The notes: generated from the sequence alone by a model not told the origin. A DNA stretch of 64,000 bases from an uncultured Verrucomicrobia subdivision 3 bacterium (GCA_903922735.1 CAIXUZ010000020.1:84551-148550); one strand, 5' to 3'. Shown: positions 9,637 to 19,459, numbered from the stretch's first letter. A program made the numbers and translations.

Positions 9637-11394
9637 TTAACACTTGTCGCTAAAACCCTTTCGTCTCAGTTGAGAAAATAATGATTTCAATGGCAGCGTA
9701 TTAATCACATCCGCTTTTTCCAGCCACCCCTTTCTGGCAATGCCTGCTCCCAGCCGTAAAAAACCGGCATGCGTATTCCGGTGCGCGTCGGGATTGATGA
9801 CGCATTTTACGCCTTTGCTCTTGGCGTAGAGCCAGTTGCGCCAGTCCAAATCCAGTCGATAGGGATTGCAGTTCAACTCAATCCACGTCCCCGTTGCCGC
9901 GCAGGCGTCAATCACCGCCGAAATGTTGACCGGATACGCCTCGCGCTCCAGCAGCAGTCGCCCCGTCGGATGCCCAAGCATGTGGATCAACGGATTTTCC
10001 GCCGCCCGGATCAGTCGCTTTGTGTTCTCCACCTCGCTGCTTGAAGGAACATGGAGACTGGCGACGACTACATCCAGTTCCGCGAGCACATCATCATCGA
10101 AATCCAGCCGGTCCTTCAAAATGTCCACCTCACTGCCCGTCAACAGCCGGAAGTCTCGGCCTTCCTCGGCCATTCGATTGTTTATTTTTTTGATTTCCCC
10201 GATCTGTTGCCGTAGCCGCGTTGTATCCAGCCCCTTCGCCTGAAATGATGACTTGGAGTGGTCGGTGATGGCCCAGTATTCGAGCCCCAGACCGTCCATG
10301 AACTCGGCGATCTCCTCGAGTGTATTGTGCCCGTCGCTCCAGTTCGAGTGATTGTGCAGCGCGCCCTTCAAATCCGGCCACTCGACCAGCTTCGGCAGTT
10401 CGTTTTTCTCCGCTGCCGCAAATTCTCCATGATCCTCGCGCAGTTCCGGCGGCACAAATGCCAGGTCCAGCCTGGCGAAAATGTCTTCCTCGGTATGGCA
10501 TCGCACCAGCCGTTCCGGGTCGCGCGTTTCTTCTTTCGATTTGAACAAGCCGTATTCATTCAGCCGCAAACCGCGCTGGATGGCCCGTTGCCGCATCACG
10601 ATGTTGTGTTCCTTGCTGCCCGTGAAATACGCCAGCGCATACGGATATTCCGCATCGCTGACCACGCGCAAATCACACTGGATGCCCCCTTCCAAGATCA
10701 CGCTCGCCTTGGTCTCGCCCCGCGCCAGCACCTTCACGATGCCCGGCTGCGAAACAAAATATTCAATCACGCTCGCCGCATTTTTCGACGATGCCAGCAG
10801 ATCAATGTCGCCGATGACCTCCTTGAACCGCCGCAAACTGCCCGCCGTGCTGCATCGGGTCACGTCGGGGTGCTGCCGCAAATTTTCCAGCAGCGGCTCC
10901 GCCGCCAGCCAGGCGTCGCTCAAACGATGTTTGCTGGCATAGGCGCGCTTCCGTTCGATGCCCTCGAGGATGTTGGCTTGCGTTTTATCACCAAAACCAT
11001 CCAGTTCCGCGACTGTGCCGGCCTTGCCCGCCGCCTCCAGTTTTTCAATCGAATCAATCCCCAGCTTTTTGTTCAGCGCCTGGATTTTCTTCGGGCCGAG
11101 GCCGGAAATCTCCAGCATTTCCAGCAATCCGGGCGGAATGGAAGCCTTGAGTTCCTCGTAGTATTTGAGTTCCCCCGTCTCGACCAGTTCCGTGATTTTC
11201 TGCTCCAGCGCTTCGCCAATGCCTTTGATTTCGCCGAGTCGTTTTTCCGCCACCAGCTTCGCCAGCGGCTCGTTTAGTCCTTCGATGATGCGTGCGCCGT
11301 TGGCGTAGGCGCGGGTTTTGAACGGATTTTCGCCCTTCAATTCCAGCAGCACGCCGATCTCGACGAGAATCTCCGCAACTTTGGCTTTGTCCAT
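9637..11394 (-). CDS. polX: DNA polymerase/3'-5' exonuclease PolX (Pol beta + PHP)
   Basis: N-terminal HhH region, STAGSLRRFKEVIGDIDLLASS, C-terminal PHP ALHNHSNWSDGHNTLEEI. Confidence 0.92.
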   Translation of the reverse strand: MDKAKVAEILVEIGVLLELKGENPFKTRAYANGARIIEGLNEPLAKLVAEKRLGEIKGIGEALEQKITELVETGELKYYEELKASIPPGLLEMLEISGLGPKKIQALNKKLGIDSIEKLEAAGKAGTVAELDGFGDKTQANILEGIERKRAYASKHRLSDAWLAAEPLLENLRQHPDVTRCSTAGSLRRFKEVIGDIDLLASSKNAASVIEYFVSQPGIVKVLARGETKASVILEGGIQCDLRVVSDAEYPYALAYFTGSKEHNIVMRQRAIQRGLRLNEYGLFKSKEETRDPERLVRCHTEEDIFARLDLAFVPPELREDHGEFAAAEKNELPKLVEWPDLKGALHNHSNWSDGHNTLEEIAEFMDGLGLEYWAITDHSKSSFQAKGLDTTRLRQQIGEIKKINNRMAEEGRDFRLLTGSEVDILKDRLDFDDDVLAELDVVVASLHVPSSSEVENTKRLIRAAENPLIHMLGHPTGRLLLEREAYPVNISAVIDACAATGTWIELNCNPYRLDLDWRNWLYAKSKGVKCVINPDAHRNTHAGFLRLGAGIARKGWLEKADVINTLPLKSLFSQLRRKGFSDKC

Positions 11395-11458
11395 GTCCCC
11401 AAGATGGCGTTGTAAGTTCCAAGTTTCAAGTTGTCCGTGGCTCCGCTAAATTCTGCGC

Positions 11459-12349
11459 ATGACAAAACGCAGACCCCGGCCCGTCGCCCTCACCATCGCC
11501 GGCTCCGACAGTGGCGGCGGCGCGGGTGTTCAGGCTGACTTGAAAACTTTTGCTGCGCTGGGCGTTCACGGCACCAGCGCCATTGCCTGCCTGACCGCGC
11601 AAAATCCGAAGCGCGTCCTCGGTGTGGAACCGTGTTCGCCCAAAATGCTGCGCCGGCAAATCGAGGCCGTTTTTGAGGAGCTGCCGCCGTCGGCGGTGAA
11701 AACCGGGATGTTGTTCTCGCCGGAAAATATTTCGGTCGTGGCGAGCTTTTTCCGAAACCCAAAACTTAAAACTCAAAACTTAAAACTGATCGTTGACCCC
11801 GTGATGGTCTCCACCAGCGGCGCGCGCTTGCTGAAGCCGTCCGCGGAAAAAATTCTGAAGGAAAAACTCCTGCCGCTCGCCGCGCTCGTCACGCCGAATC
11901 TGGACGAGGCGGAAATCCTGGCGGAACAAAAAATTTATTCGCCGGAAGACCTGCGCTCTGCGGCGCGTAAAATCGTTTTGCGCTACGGCTGCGCAGCTTT
12001 GGTTAAGGGCGGTCACCTGAAGCATTCCCGCGTGGCGATTGATGTGTTTTTCGATGGCGAAACCGAGCTGCTATTGTCGGCCCCGTTCGTGCGGGGTGTT
12101 TCCACGCACGGCACCGGCTGCACCTATTCCGCTGCGATTTGCGCCGCGCTGGCTTTGGGTCGCGATTTGCCGGCAGCCGTGGAGATCGGGAAAAACTTCA
12201 TCACGACGGCGATTTCAAACAGTTATACCATCGGCAAACACTTCGCGCTGGACCAGTTGGGTGGCCGTTTCAAAAATTCGGGCTGCGCAGGCGGAAAAAT
12301 TGAAAAGCATTCGTCGCCTTCAGAATCAGGCTGTTCATGCTGTTCGTGA
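11459..12349 (+). CDS. thiD: Hydroxymethylpyrimidine/phosphomethylpyrimidine kinase
   Basis: ALTIAGSDSGGGAGVQADLKTFAALGVHGTSAIACLTAQN...IVDPVMVSTSG...GTGCTYSAAICAALALG. Confidence 0.92.
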   Translation: MTKRRPRPVALTIAGSDSGGGAGVQADLKTFAALGVHGTSAIACLTAQNPKRVLGVEPCSPKMLRRQIEAVFEELPPSAVKTGMLFSPENISVVASFFRNPKLKTQNLKLIVDPVMVSTSGARLLKPSAEKILKEKLLPLAALVTPNLDEAEILAEQKIYSPEDLRSAARKIVLRYGCAALVKGGHLKHSRVAIDVFFDGETELLLSAPFVRGVSTHGTGCTYSAAICAALALGRDLPAAVEIGKNFITTAISNSYTIGKHFALDQLGGRFKNSGCAGGKIEKHSSPSESGCSCCS

Positions 12350-13874
12350 AGGCCGGGTCCGGAAGATCGTTGGTGCTCCAGAGGGGCGAAGCCAGGTTCG
12401 TGGTCGCCTCCGCGCGGAAACCGGCGGGATAAACCGGCCAGGTCAAACTCAGGTTTGTGCCGGCCGTCGCCAGATTTGGCTCCGGCGAAACGAAGGCAAA
12501 TGCCAGCGCGTAAGTTTCTCCATCGCTGACCACATTCGTGCCGCCGTTTTTCAAAACCTGCACGTCATAGCGTCCCACCGGCAGCTGCGGGAGGAAGAGG
12601 TGCTCGACATTGTCCACGCGGCTGGTGCTGCCGGCGACCAGATTGCTGTTGGCGGCGTCGAACAGAAACAGGTCGAGGTCGTTGATGTTCGTCTGTCCCA
12701 ACTGACGGTTCCAGACGAGCGTGATCGTGGCCATGCCCTTGGAAACATTGAAGAGATAATGAATCACCGCGTCGTTGGTCGCGCTGCTGGAGATGCTTTC
12801 CCGGCTCCAGCCGCTCGTGGCGGCCACGGTGTTGGTGTCCGCCACCGGCGGATGTGCCGCGCCGCTGGCGACCGAATTCGATGCGCAAAAAACTTGTTTG
12901 CCGCCCGCCAGTTGTTCGTAGGCATTGAACACATTCACCACTCCCGCGCCGTAACGCAGGTCGAGCGGTGCGGCGCTTGAGTTCGTCCAGTTCGCCGGCT
13001 TCACCGCGCCGTTGAGCAGCAGCGCCTTGATCGTTCTTAAATCCGCGGCGGCATTGGTGTCGCTCCCGCCGTCGCCGCGCCGCGCCGCCTGCATCAGCAC
13101 TGCCGCCGTGCCGGAAACTTGCGGCGTGGAAAAACTCGTGGCGCCTTCCGGCGCGGTGATGTCCGGCTTGCACCGGCCATTGTCCAGCGTGGGACCGATG
13201 CTGGAAAAGCCGCCATACGCGCCGACGCCGATGCCATTGTAGCCCGTGCCGGGCGGGCTGACCGATCCGCCGTTGTTTATGGCCGACACAAAGAGCGTTC
13301 CATAGAGCGCGGCGTAATCGTCATACGCCGAATCCACCGCTTGCTGGTCGCTGACCGAGAGATAATTGGCCGGTGTGGGCAGGTTGGTGGACACATTGCC
13401 GAACGTGAAGCTCTGGTTCACCACCGGGGCGTCCGGCATCGGCGCGGCATTAAAAACATAGTTGGTGATGAAAAAATCCGCATCATAGCAGTCCACTTGG
13501 GCGACGTTGGTGGCCACCCCGCCGGCTTGGCCGTAAAAATAATTACCCACGGTGTTGGCGTGCCACGATTCCGCCCCGAGCGAATTGGGAAAAACATTGG
13601 TGCTGCCGGGATTGGAGGCATAGGTGAATCGCCCGGCCAATTGCGGGTAATTGCCTGCATTGACCTGCCAGCTCGGCGGATTGGTGGACACCTGCGCCTC
13701 CGGATGCGCCACGCGGATGCCCGCTCCGTTGAGGTTGGTCGTCATCGCGCGCAGCAGCGTCATCCCGATGGTGTCCAGCGTGGTCGCTTGGCTGCTGGCA
13801 CAGATCAGTATGAAAACCGCCAGCAGATTGAGCTTGGTATTGCGTCGGATCATGCGTCTGAATCGGTGAACCAT
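12270..13874 (-). CDS. S8 (subtilase-like) serine peptidase; ORF extends to 13997 but the start is likely near 13874
   Basis: GRCKPDITAPEGATSFSTPQVSGTAAVLMQAA matches the subtilase Ser motif; signal-peptide-like N-terminus after MVHRFRR. Confidence 0.75.
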   Translation of the reverse strand: MVHRFRRMIRRNTKLNLLAVFILICASSQATTLDTIGMTLLRAMTTNLNGAGIRVAHPEAQVSTNPPSWQVNAGNYPQLAGRFTYASNPGSTNVFPNSLGAESWHANTVGNYFYGQAGGVATNVAQVDCYDADFFITNYVFNAAPMPDAPVVNQSFTFGNVSTNLPTPANYLSVSDQQAVDSAYDDYAALYGTLFVSAINNGGSVSPPGTGYNGIGVGAYGGFSSIGPTLDNGRCKPDITAPEGATSFSTPQVSGTAAVLMQAARRGDGGSDTNAAADLRTIKALLLNGAVKPANWTNSSAAPLDLRYGAGVVNVFNAYEQLAGGKQVFCASNSVASGAAHPPVADTNTVAATSGWSRESISSSATNDAVIHYLFNVSKGMATITLVWNRQLGQTNINDLDLFLFDAANSNLVAGSTSRVDNVEHLFLPQLPVGRYDVQVLKNGGTNVVSDGETYALAFAFVSPEPNLATAGTNLSLTWPVYPAGFRAEATTNLASPLWSTNDLPDPAFTNSMNSLILKATNAFQFFRLRSPNF

Positions 13875-13952
13875 AATCCACCCCCACGAAGAATTCCAGT
13901 TGCCCGTGTGAAAAATCCTGTTTAATTCCAGCGGTTCCGCTAACTTTTCCCC

Positions 13953-14696
13953 GTGTCCGATCCGCTCGTCGTCAACGAAATCTATCTGAGCTTGCAAGGC
14001 GAAAGCACCTTCGCCGGGCTGCCATGCATTTTCATCCGGCTCACCGGCTGCGACCTGCGGTGCTCCTACTGCGACACCGCCTACGCCTTTACCGAGGGAA
14101 AAAAAACACCGCTGGCGGAAATTCTAAACCAAGTCCGTGAACTCGCCGGGCCGTTTTTTAACTCAAAACTCAAAACTCAAAACTCAAAACTTCCACTTGT
14201 GGAATTAACCGGCGGTGAGCCGTTGCTCCAGAAAAACGCCCTGGCCTTGATGCGGCAGCTTTGCGATGACGGTTTTACCGTGCTCCTCGAGACGGGCGGC
14301 GCGCACGATATCTCCCGGATTGACCCGCGCGTTCACCGCATCGTGGACTTGAAATGCCCCTCCAGTGGTGAGGTGGAGCGGAATCTTTTTTCCAACCTCG
14401 TCCACCTTAAATCCACCGACGAAATCAAGTTCGTCATCGGCACGGTGGAGGATTATGAATGGGCGAAATCGCAGCTGGCCGCGCACCGGCTGGCCGCCCT
14501 TTGTCCGGTGCTGTTCTCGTGGGTCCATCCGCTGGCGCCCGAGCAGCAGAACCAAGTGTTGAAAAAAGTTCCCGCCGGCCTCACGCCGGTTTCGCGGCGG
14601 GCGCTCGCGGAAAAAATCATCGCCGACGCGCTGCCCGTGCGCTTTCAGATCCAGCAGCACAAAATCATCTGGCCGCCGGAGCAGCGGGGGGTTTGA
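13953..14696 (+). CDS. queE: 7-carboxy-7-deazaguanine synthase (radical SAM)
   Basis: EIYLSLQGESTFAGLPCIFIRLTGCDLRCSYCDTAYAF...LTGGEPLLQ. Confidence 0.9.
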   Translation: MSDPLVVNEIYLSLQGESTFAGLPCIFIRLTGCDLRCSYCDTAYAFTEGKKTPLAEILNQVRELAGPFFNSKLKTQNSKLPLVELTGGEPLLQKNALALMRQLCDDGFTVLLETGGAHDISRIDPRVHRIVDLKCPSSGEVERNLFSNLVHLKSTDEIKFVIGTVEDYEWAKSQLAAHRLAALCPVLFSWVHPLAPEQQNQVLKKVPAGLTPVSRRALAEKIIADALPVRFQIQQHKIIWPPEQRGV

Positions 14697-14697
14697 A

Positions 14698-16032
14698 ATG
14701 AGAAAGACCAGCCAGACTATCCGACTGCTCCGTGACTATGAATCACGAAACATCACGTTCCTTGATTCTGACGGCTCGTGGCCGATGGTCTGGGAGCGCG
14801 CCCGGGGAGTTCACGTCTGGGATGCCGAGGGGAAAAAATATCTCGACCTCACCGCCGCCTTCGGCGTCGCTGCCGCCGGTCACGCCAATCCCAATGTTGT
14901 CCAAGCCGGTCAGCGGCAGATGGCGAAGCTCCTGCACGCGATGGGCGATGTGCATCCCCACGCGCTCAAGGCGCAGCTCGTGCGTGAATTGAGCCGGATC
15001 ACCTTCGAGCGCTGGACAAGTTCAACCGAACTAAAAACTAAAAATTCAAAACTAAAAACTGCCAAGACCATTTTCTCCAACTCCGGCTTTGAAGCCGTCG
15101 AATCCGCCCTCAAGACCGCCCTGCTGGCCACCGGCAGACGCGGCGTTATCGCCTTTCAAGGCGGTTACCACGGGCTCGGCTACGGCGCGCTCAACGCTAC
15201 GCACCGCGAACATTTCCGTCGCCCGTTCCGCTCGCAGCTGCGTGAATTTGGCCGCTTCGTAAAATTCCCGACCGGGCCGGAACCGCTTGCGAAAACTGAG
15301 AAAACCATCCGCCGGATTTTCCGTCGCGAAAAAATCGGCGCGATTCTCGTTGAACCAATCCAGGCGCGCGGCGGCATCAATCTTCCGCCGCCGGAATTTC
15401 TGCCGCTGCTCCGCCGGCTCTGCGATGAACACGGCGCGCTGCTCATCCTCGATGAGATTTACACCGGCTTTGGCCGCACCGGCAAATGGTTCGCCTGCGA
15501 GCACAGCGGCGTGATTCCGGATTTGATCTGCCTCGGCAAGGCGCTCACCGGCGGTTTTCCGCTGTCCGCCTGCGTTGGCCGCGCCGGTTTGATGGACGCC
15601 GCCTGGCCCGCCTCGACGGGCGAGGCGATTCACACCAGTACGTTTCTCGGTCATCCGGTCGGCTGCGCGATGGCGCTGGCCCAGATCAAAGAAATTCAAC
15701 GGCTGAAACTGTGCGGGCGCAGCGCGAGGCTGGGTAAATTTTTGCTGGGCGAACTGGCTTCAATAAAAAACTTAAAACTTAAAATTAACAACTCTTCGCG
15801 CGGCCTCGGCCTGATGGCCGGCATCGAATTGACTTTGCCTGACGGGAAACCGGCGACGCAAATTGCGCTCAATGCCATCAAAACATTATTGCATCGCGGC
15901 TACATTTTTCTGCCCGAAGGCGAACACGCCAACATCATCAGTTTCACCCCGCCGCTGACGATTACCGGGACGCAACTCGCCAAAGCGGTTGGCGAGCTTA
16001 AAGAGGTATTAACCGCAGATTTAGAACAATGA
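14698..16032 (+). CDS. Class III PLP-dependent aminotransferase
   Basis: YLDLTAAFGVAAAGHANP, FSNSGFEAVESALKTA, LLILDEIYTGFGRTGKWFACEHSGVIPDLICLGKALTGGFPLSA. Confidence 0.9.
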   Translation: MRKTSQTIRLLRDYESRNITFLDSDGSWPMVWERARGVHVWDAEGKKYLDLTAAFGVAAAGHANPNVVQAGQRQMAKLLHAMGDVHPHALKAQLVRELSRITFERWTSSTELKTKNSKLKTAKTIFSNSGFEAVESALKTALLATGRRGVIAFQGGYHGLGYGALNATHREHFRRPFRSQLREFGRFVKFPTGPEPLAKTEKTIRRIFRREKIGAILVEPIQARGGINLPPPEFLPLLRRLCDEHGALLILDEIYTGFGRTGKWFACEHSGVIPDLICLGKALTGGFPLSACVGRAGLMDAAWPASTGEAIHTSTFLGHPVGCAMALAQIKEIQRLKLCGRSARLGKFLLGELASIKNLKLKINNSSRGLGLMAGIELTLPDGKPATQIALNAIKTLLHRGYIFLPEGEHANIISFTPPLTITGTQLAKAVGELKEVLTADLEQ

Positions 16033-16093
16033 CCCCAATCCGATTTTCCTTCATCTGCGTTAATCCGCTTTCATCTGCGGGAAAAATTTCCCC

Positions 16094-17104
16094 ATGACTC
16101 TCAACGAAATGCGCGAATTGCTGGCTAAGCGCAACCTCCAGCTCACGAAATCGCTCGGCCAGAATTTTTTGCACGACGGCAACCAGCTCCGCCGCATCGT
16201 GGACACGGCGGAAATTGCACCGACGGACAAAATTCTTGAGATCGGTCCGGGGCTGGGACCGTTGACAGAATTGCTGCTGGAAAAAGCGGGCGAGGTTCTC
16301 GCCGTCGAGATGGACGGGCGGCTGGTGGAATTCTTGTGCGAACGGTTCGGGTTGACCACCAAGTCAGATGACTTGCCCGCCCTCGCCCCAACCCGCTCTC
16401 CCGGGGAGCCGGAGAACTTGGAGGACGCCATCGTGAATCCAGCGCTTCCGGATTCATCCCGGTGCGGGAACGAACCTCCCCCTCTCCTTGGGGAGAGGGC
16501 AGGGGTGAGGGAGGTCGAATCCCCCGCTCGCCAAAATATCACCCGAAACCTTTTCCTCCTCCACGATGACGCGCTCGCCTTTCTTAAGCGCGAGCCGCGC
16601 GATTGGAGCGATTGGAAGCTGGTGGCCAACCTGCCGTATTCCGTCGCCTCCCCGATCCTGGTGGAGTTGTCCGCCGGCGTTCGCGCGCCGAAGCGGATGG
16701 TGGCCACGCTCCAGCTCGAGGTCGCGCAGCGGCTCATGGCGCAGACGGACGACGATGATTACGGCATTCTGACGCTGCTGGTGCAGTTGGATTTCCAGCC
16801 GCGCGGATGGTTCAAGATTCCGCCCGGCTGTTTTTTCCCTTCGCCGGAGGTGGATTCCGCGTGCATCTGCCTGGAGCGCCGGGCCGCGCCGCTCTTGCCG
16901 GAAGAGCAGCGCGCAACGTTTCGTCGCCTCGTGAAAAAAGCCTTTTCCCAGCGGCGGAAAATGATGTTAAAACTGTTGAAACAGGAATGGCCGAAGGAAA
17001 CTCTGGAAGCCTCCTTCGCCGCGCTGGGCATTTCGCCGATGGAGCGGGCGGAGAAACTGAGTCTGGAACAGTTTGTGGCTTTGACCAAGTTGCTGGCCGC
17101 TTGA
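16094..17104 (+). CDS. rsmA: 16S rRNA (adenine1518-N6/adenine1519-N6)-dimethyltransferase with internal repeat-derived segment
   Basis: LTKSLGQNFLHDGNQLRRIVDTAEI...ILEIGPGLGPLTELLLEKAGEVLAVEMD...WKLVANLPYSVASPIL. Confidence 0.92.
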   Translation: MTLNEMRELLAKRNLQLTKSLGQNFLHDGNQLRRIVDTAEIAPTDKILEIGPGLGPLTELLLEKAGEVLAVEMDGRLVEFLCERFGLTTKSDDLPALAPTRSPGEPENLEDAIVNPALPDSSRCGNEPPPLLGERAGVREVESPARQNITRNLFLLHDDALAFLKREPRDWSDWKLVANLPYSVASPILVELSAGVRAPKRMVATLQLEVAQRLMAQTDDDDYGILTLLVQLDFQPRGWFKIPPGCFFPSPEVDSACICLERRAAPLLPEEQRATFRRLVKKAFSQRRKMMLKLLKQEWPKETLEASFAALGISPMERAEKLSLEQFVALTKLLAA

Positions 17105-17448
17105 AATCTGCGCGCATAAAAATCCTGTTCGTGTGCAGCCGTAACCGGCGGCGCAGTCTGACGGCGGAAACGATTTTTAAAAGCGAGCCGGCGTGGGAGG
17201 TGCGTTCGGCGGGAACCGAAGCGGGCGCGCGCATCAAAGTGACCGCCGGACAGCTCGGCTGGGCGGATGTCATCGTGGTGATGGAGAAGCGGCACAAGGA
17301 ACGGTTGCGGCAAAAATATCCCGAAGCGCTGGCGGCGAAACCGTGTGTCTGCCTTTTCATTGCCGACGATTACGAATTCATGGATGCCAGTTTGATCGAA
17401 GTATTGCGTGAGAAAATGCGCGAACATTTTCCGGCGGCGGGAAAATGA
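17101..17448 (+). CDS. Low-molecular-weight protein-tyrosine-phosphatase-like protein (TTG start proposed)
   Basis: IKILFVCSRNRRRSLTAETIF...RSAGTEAGARIKVTAGQLGWADVIVVMEKRHKERL. Confidence 0.75.
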   Translation: MKSARIKILFVCSRNRRRSLTAETIFKSEPAWEVRSAGTEAGARIKVTAGQLGWADVIVVMEKRHKERLRQKYPEALAAKPCVCLFIADDYEFMDASLIEVLREKMREHFPAAGK

Positions 17449-17554
17449 ACAGCCAAGAAACGAAGGAACAAAGGGGGTTCGGCTAAATTGAGACACTGCC
17501 AACCAAGGTCAGGCTTGGCTTTGCTTCGTTACTTTGTTCCTTTGTTGTAAAAAT

Positions 17555-18292
17555 ATGAGCGAAGAAATCTTTGATGTGGTAAACGAGCGTGACGAGGTGG
17601 TCGGGCAGGCACCGCGCCAGGAAGTCCATGCACGCGGGCTGTGGCATCGCGCCGTCCATGTGCTGGTGTTCAATGCCCGCGGTGAGATTTTTCTCCAGAA
17701 GCGTTCGCTGAAAAAGGACATCGCCGCCGGGAAGTGGGATTCGTCGGCCAGCGGCCATCTGGATACCGGCGAGGCTTACGACGCCTGCGCGGTGCGCGAG
17801 GTGCGGGAGGAGATTGGTTTGGAGCTTTATCACCCTTCCCTCCCTCCCATTGGGGGAGAGATTTCTCCCCAGCAAGGTTCGCGCCCTGAATCCTTGAACC
17901 AGCCGGTGCTTTCAAACGTCAAGACGCCGGGAGCGTTTCCCCCTCTCCGCGTCGGCGGAGTCGGCGGAGCCGATGGGGAGAGGGCCGGGGTGAGGTGCGC
18001 GTCCCTCCATCTTGGGGTTCATGGCGCGGGTGGCCACCGGCCGGGTGAGGGGGAACGAGGGCTGCGCCGTCTGTTCAAGCTGGATGCGTGCCGGGAGACC
18101 GGCTGGGAATTCTGTTGGATTTATCGCTGCGTCAGCGAGGGGCCGTTCACGTTGCATCCCGATGAAATCGAGACAGGCGCGTGGTTCTCGCCGGACGCGG
18201 TCACCCGATGGGTGAATGAAAAGCCGCAGGATTTCGCGAGTTGCTTCGTGCTGATCTGGCACCAGCTTCTGGCCGCCGATGGGCACCGATGA
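17555..18292 (+). CDS. Nudix hydrolase (IDI-like/YfcD-like) with in-frame repeat insertion
   Basis: EIFDVVNERDEVVGQAPRQEVHARGLWHRAVHVLVFN...GKWDSSASGHLDTGEAYDACAVREVREEIG. Confidence 0.88.
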   Translation: MSEEIFDVVNERDEVVGQAPRQEVHARGLWHRAVHVLVFNARGEIFLQKRSLKKDIAAGKWDSSASGHLDTGEAYDACAVREVREEIGLELYHPSLPPIGGEISPQQGSRPESLNQPVLSNVKTPGAFPPLRVGGVGGADGERAGVRCASLHLGVHGAGGHRPGEGERGLRRLFKLDACRETGWEFCWIYRCVSEGPFTLHPDEIETGAWFSPDAVTRWVNEKPQDFASCFVLIWHQLLAADGHR

Positions 18293-18365
18293 TGCCCGGG
18301 TTTTGCGGCTCATTTGCCGGGTGCAGGGCCAAATGATTTTATTTGTGTTTCATCTGTGAATATCT

Positions 18366-19046
18366 GTGGCTGAAAAAACTTCCCGCCTTTACTTGCGTCG
18401 AAAATGGGGTAGTTATTTCCGCATGAACGACGCTAAAAATTTCCTGGTTCCCATCGTGGTTGAGCAGACGGCGCGCGGCGAGCGCAGTTGGGATATCTAC
18501 TCCCGCCTGCTGGTGGACCGCATTTTGTTTCTCGGCACGCCGGTGGACGACAACATTGCCAACATCGTCATCGCCCAGCTTTTGTTTCTCCAGATGAGCG
18601 ACCCGAAGAAGGACATCCATCTCTACATCAACTCCCCCGGTGGCAGCGTGTCGGCGGGATTGGCGATTTACGACACCATGCAATATCTCACCTGCGACGT
18701 GAACACCTATTGCGTCGGTCAGGCGGCGAGCATGGGCGCGGTGTTGCTGGCGGCGGGCACCAAGGGCAAGCGGTTCGCCCTGCCGAATTCCAACATCATG
18801 ATCCATCAGGTGCTCGGCGGCGCGGAAGGGCAGGCCAGCGACGTCGAAATCCGCGTGAAACACATGCTCAAGCTCAAGCATACGTTGAATGGCATCCTCG
18901 CCAAGCACACCGGGCAGTCCATTGCGCAGGTGGAAAAAGACTGTGACCGCGACAACTTCATGAGCGCCGAGGATGCCAGGAAATACGGCCTCGTGGACCA
19001 GGTCGTCCAGTCGCGAAAAGAGATTCCCGGCGCGGAAAAAGCGTAA
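18366..19046 (+). CDS. clpP: ATP-dependent Clp protease proteolytic subunit
   Basis: [26 protein letters not shown]...[21 protein letters not shown]...[19 protein letters not shown]. Confidence 0.93.
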   Translation: MAEKTSRLYLRRKWGSYFRMNDAKNFLVPIVVEQTARGERSWDIYSRLLVDRILFLGTPVDDNIANIVIAQLLFLQMSDPKKDIHLYINSPGGSVSAGLAIYDTMQYLTCDVNTYCVGQAASMGAVLLAAGTKGKRFALPNSNIMIHQVLGGAEGQASDVEIRVKHMLKLKHTLNGILAKHTGQSIAQVEKDCDRDNFMSAEDARKYGLVDQVVQSRKEIPGAEKA

Positions 19047-19216
19047 GCTTGTCCGCAAATCAAAGCGTCCCGGTAATTTCACGGGCTTTTCCCTGCTCGC
19101 TGGGGCCAATGCCGGCGTTGGTCGGCGTTCGGCCATTTGCTCGGCCTGCTGTTGGTGGGGAAAGCTTTTTGACTCGCTTCCGGTGAAAATCTTCCGCAGA
19201 ATTTCCTTTTGCGCGA

Positions 19217-19459
19217 ATGAAAGCTAAAATCATTATCACCCCGAAAAAGGCCGTCCTTGACCCGCAGGGCAAAACCGTCCAGACCGCCCTCGAACACATG
19301 GGCTACACCGGCGTCACCGGCGTCCATATCGGCAAATACATCGAGATCGACCTCGCGCCCGGCACCGACAAGGCCGCCGCGCAAAAAGCCTTGAACGACG
19401 CGGCCCATAAGCTGTTGAGCAACCCCGTCATCGAAGACTATCGCCTCGAAATTGAATAA
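19217..19459 (+). CDS. purS: Phosphoribosylformylglycinamidine synthase subunit PurS
   Basis: KAKIIITPKKAVLDPQGKTVQTALEHMGYTGVTGVHIGKYIEIDL; upstream of purQ. Confidence 0.93.
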   Translation: MKAKIIITPKKAVLDPQGKTVQTALEHMGYTGVTGVHIGKYIEIDLAPGTDKAAAQKALNDAAHKLLSNPVIEDYRLEIE

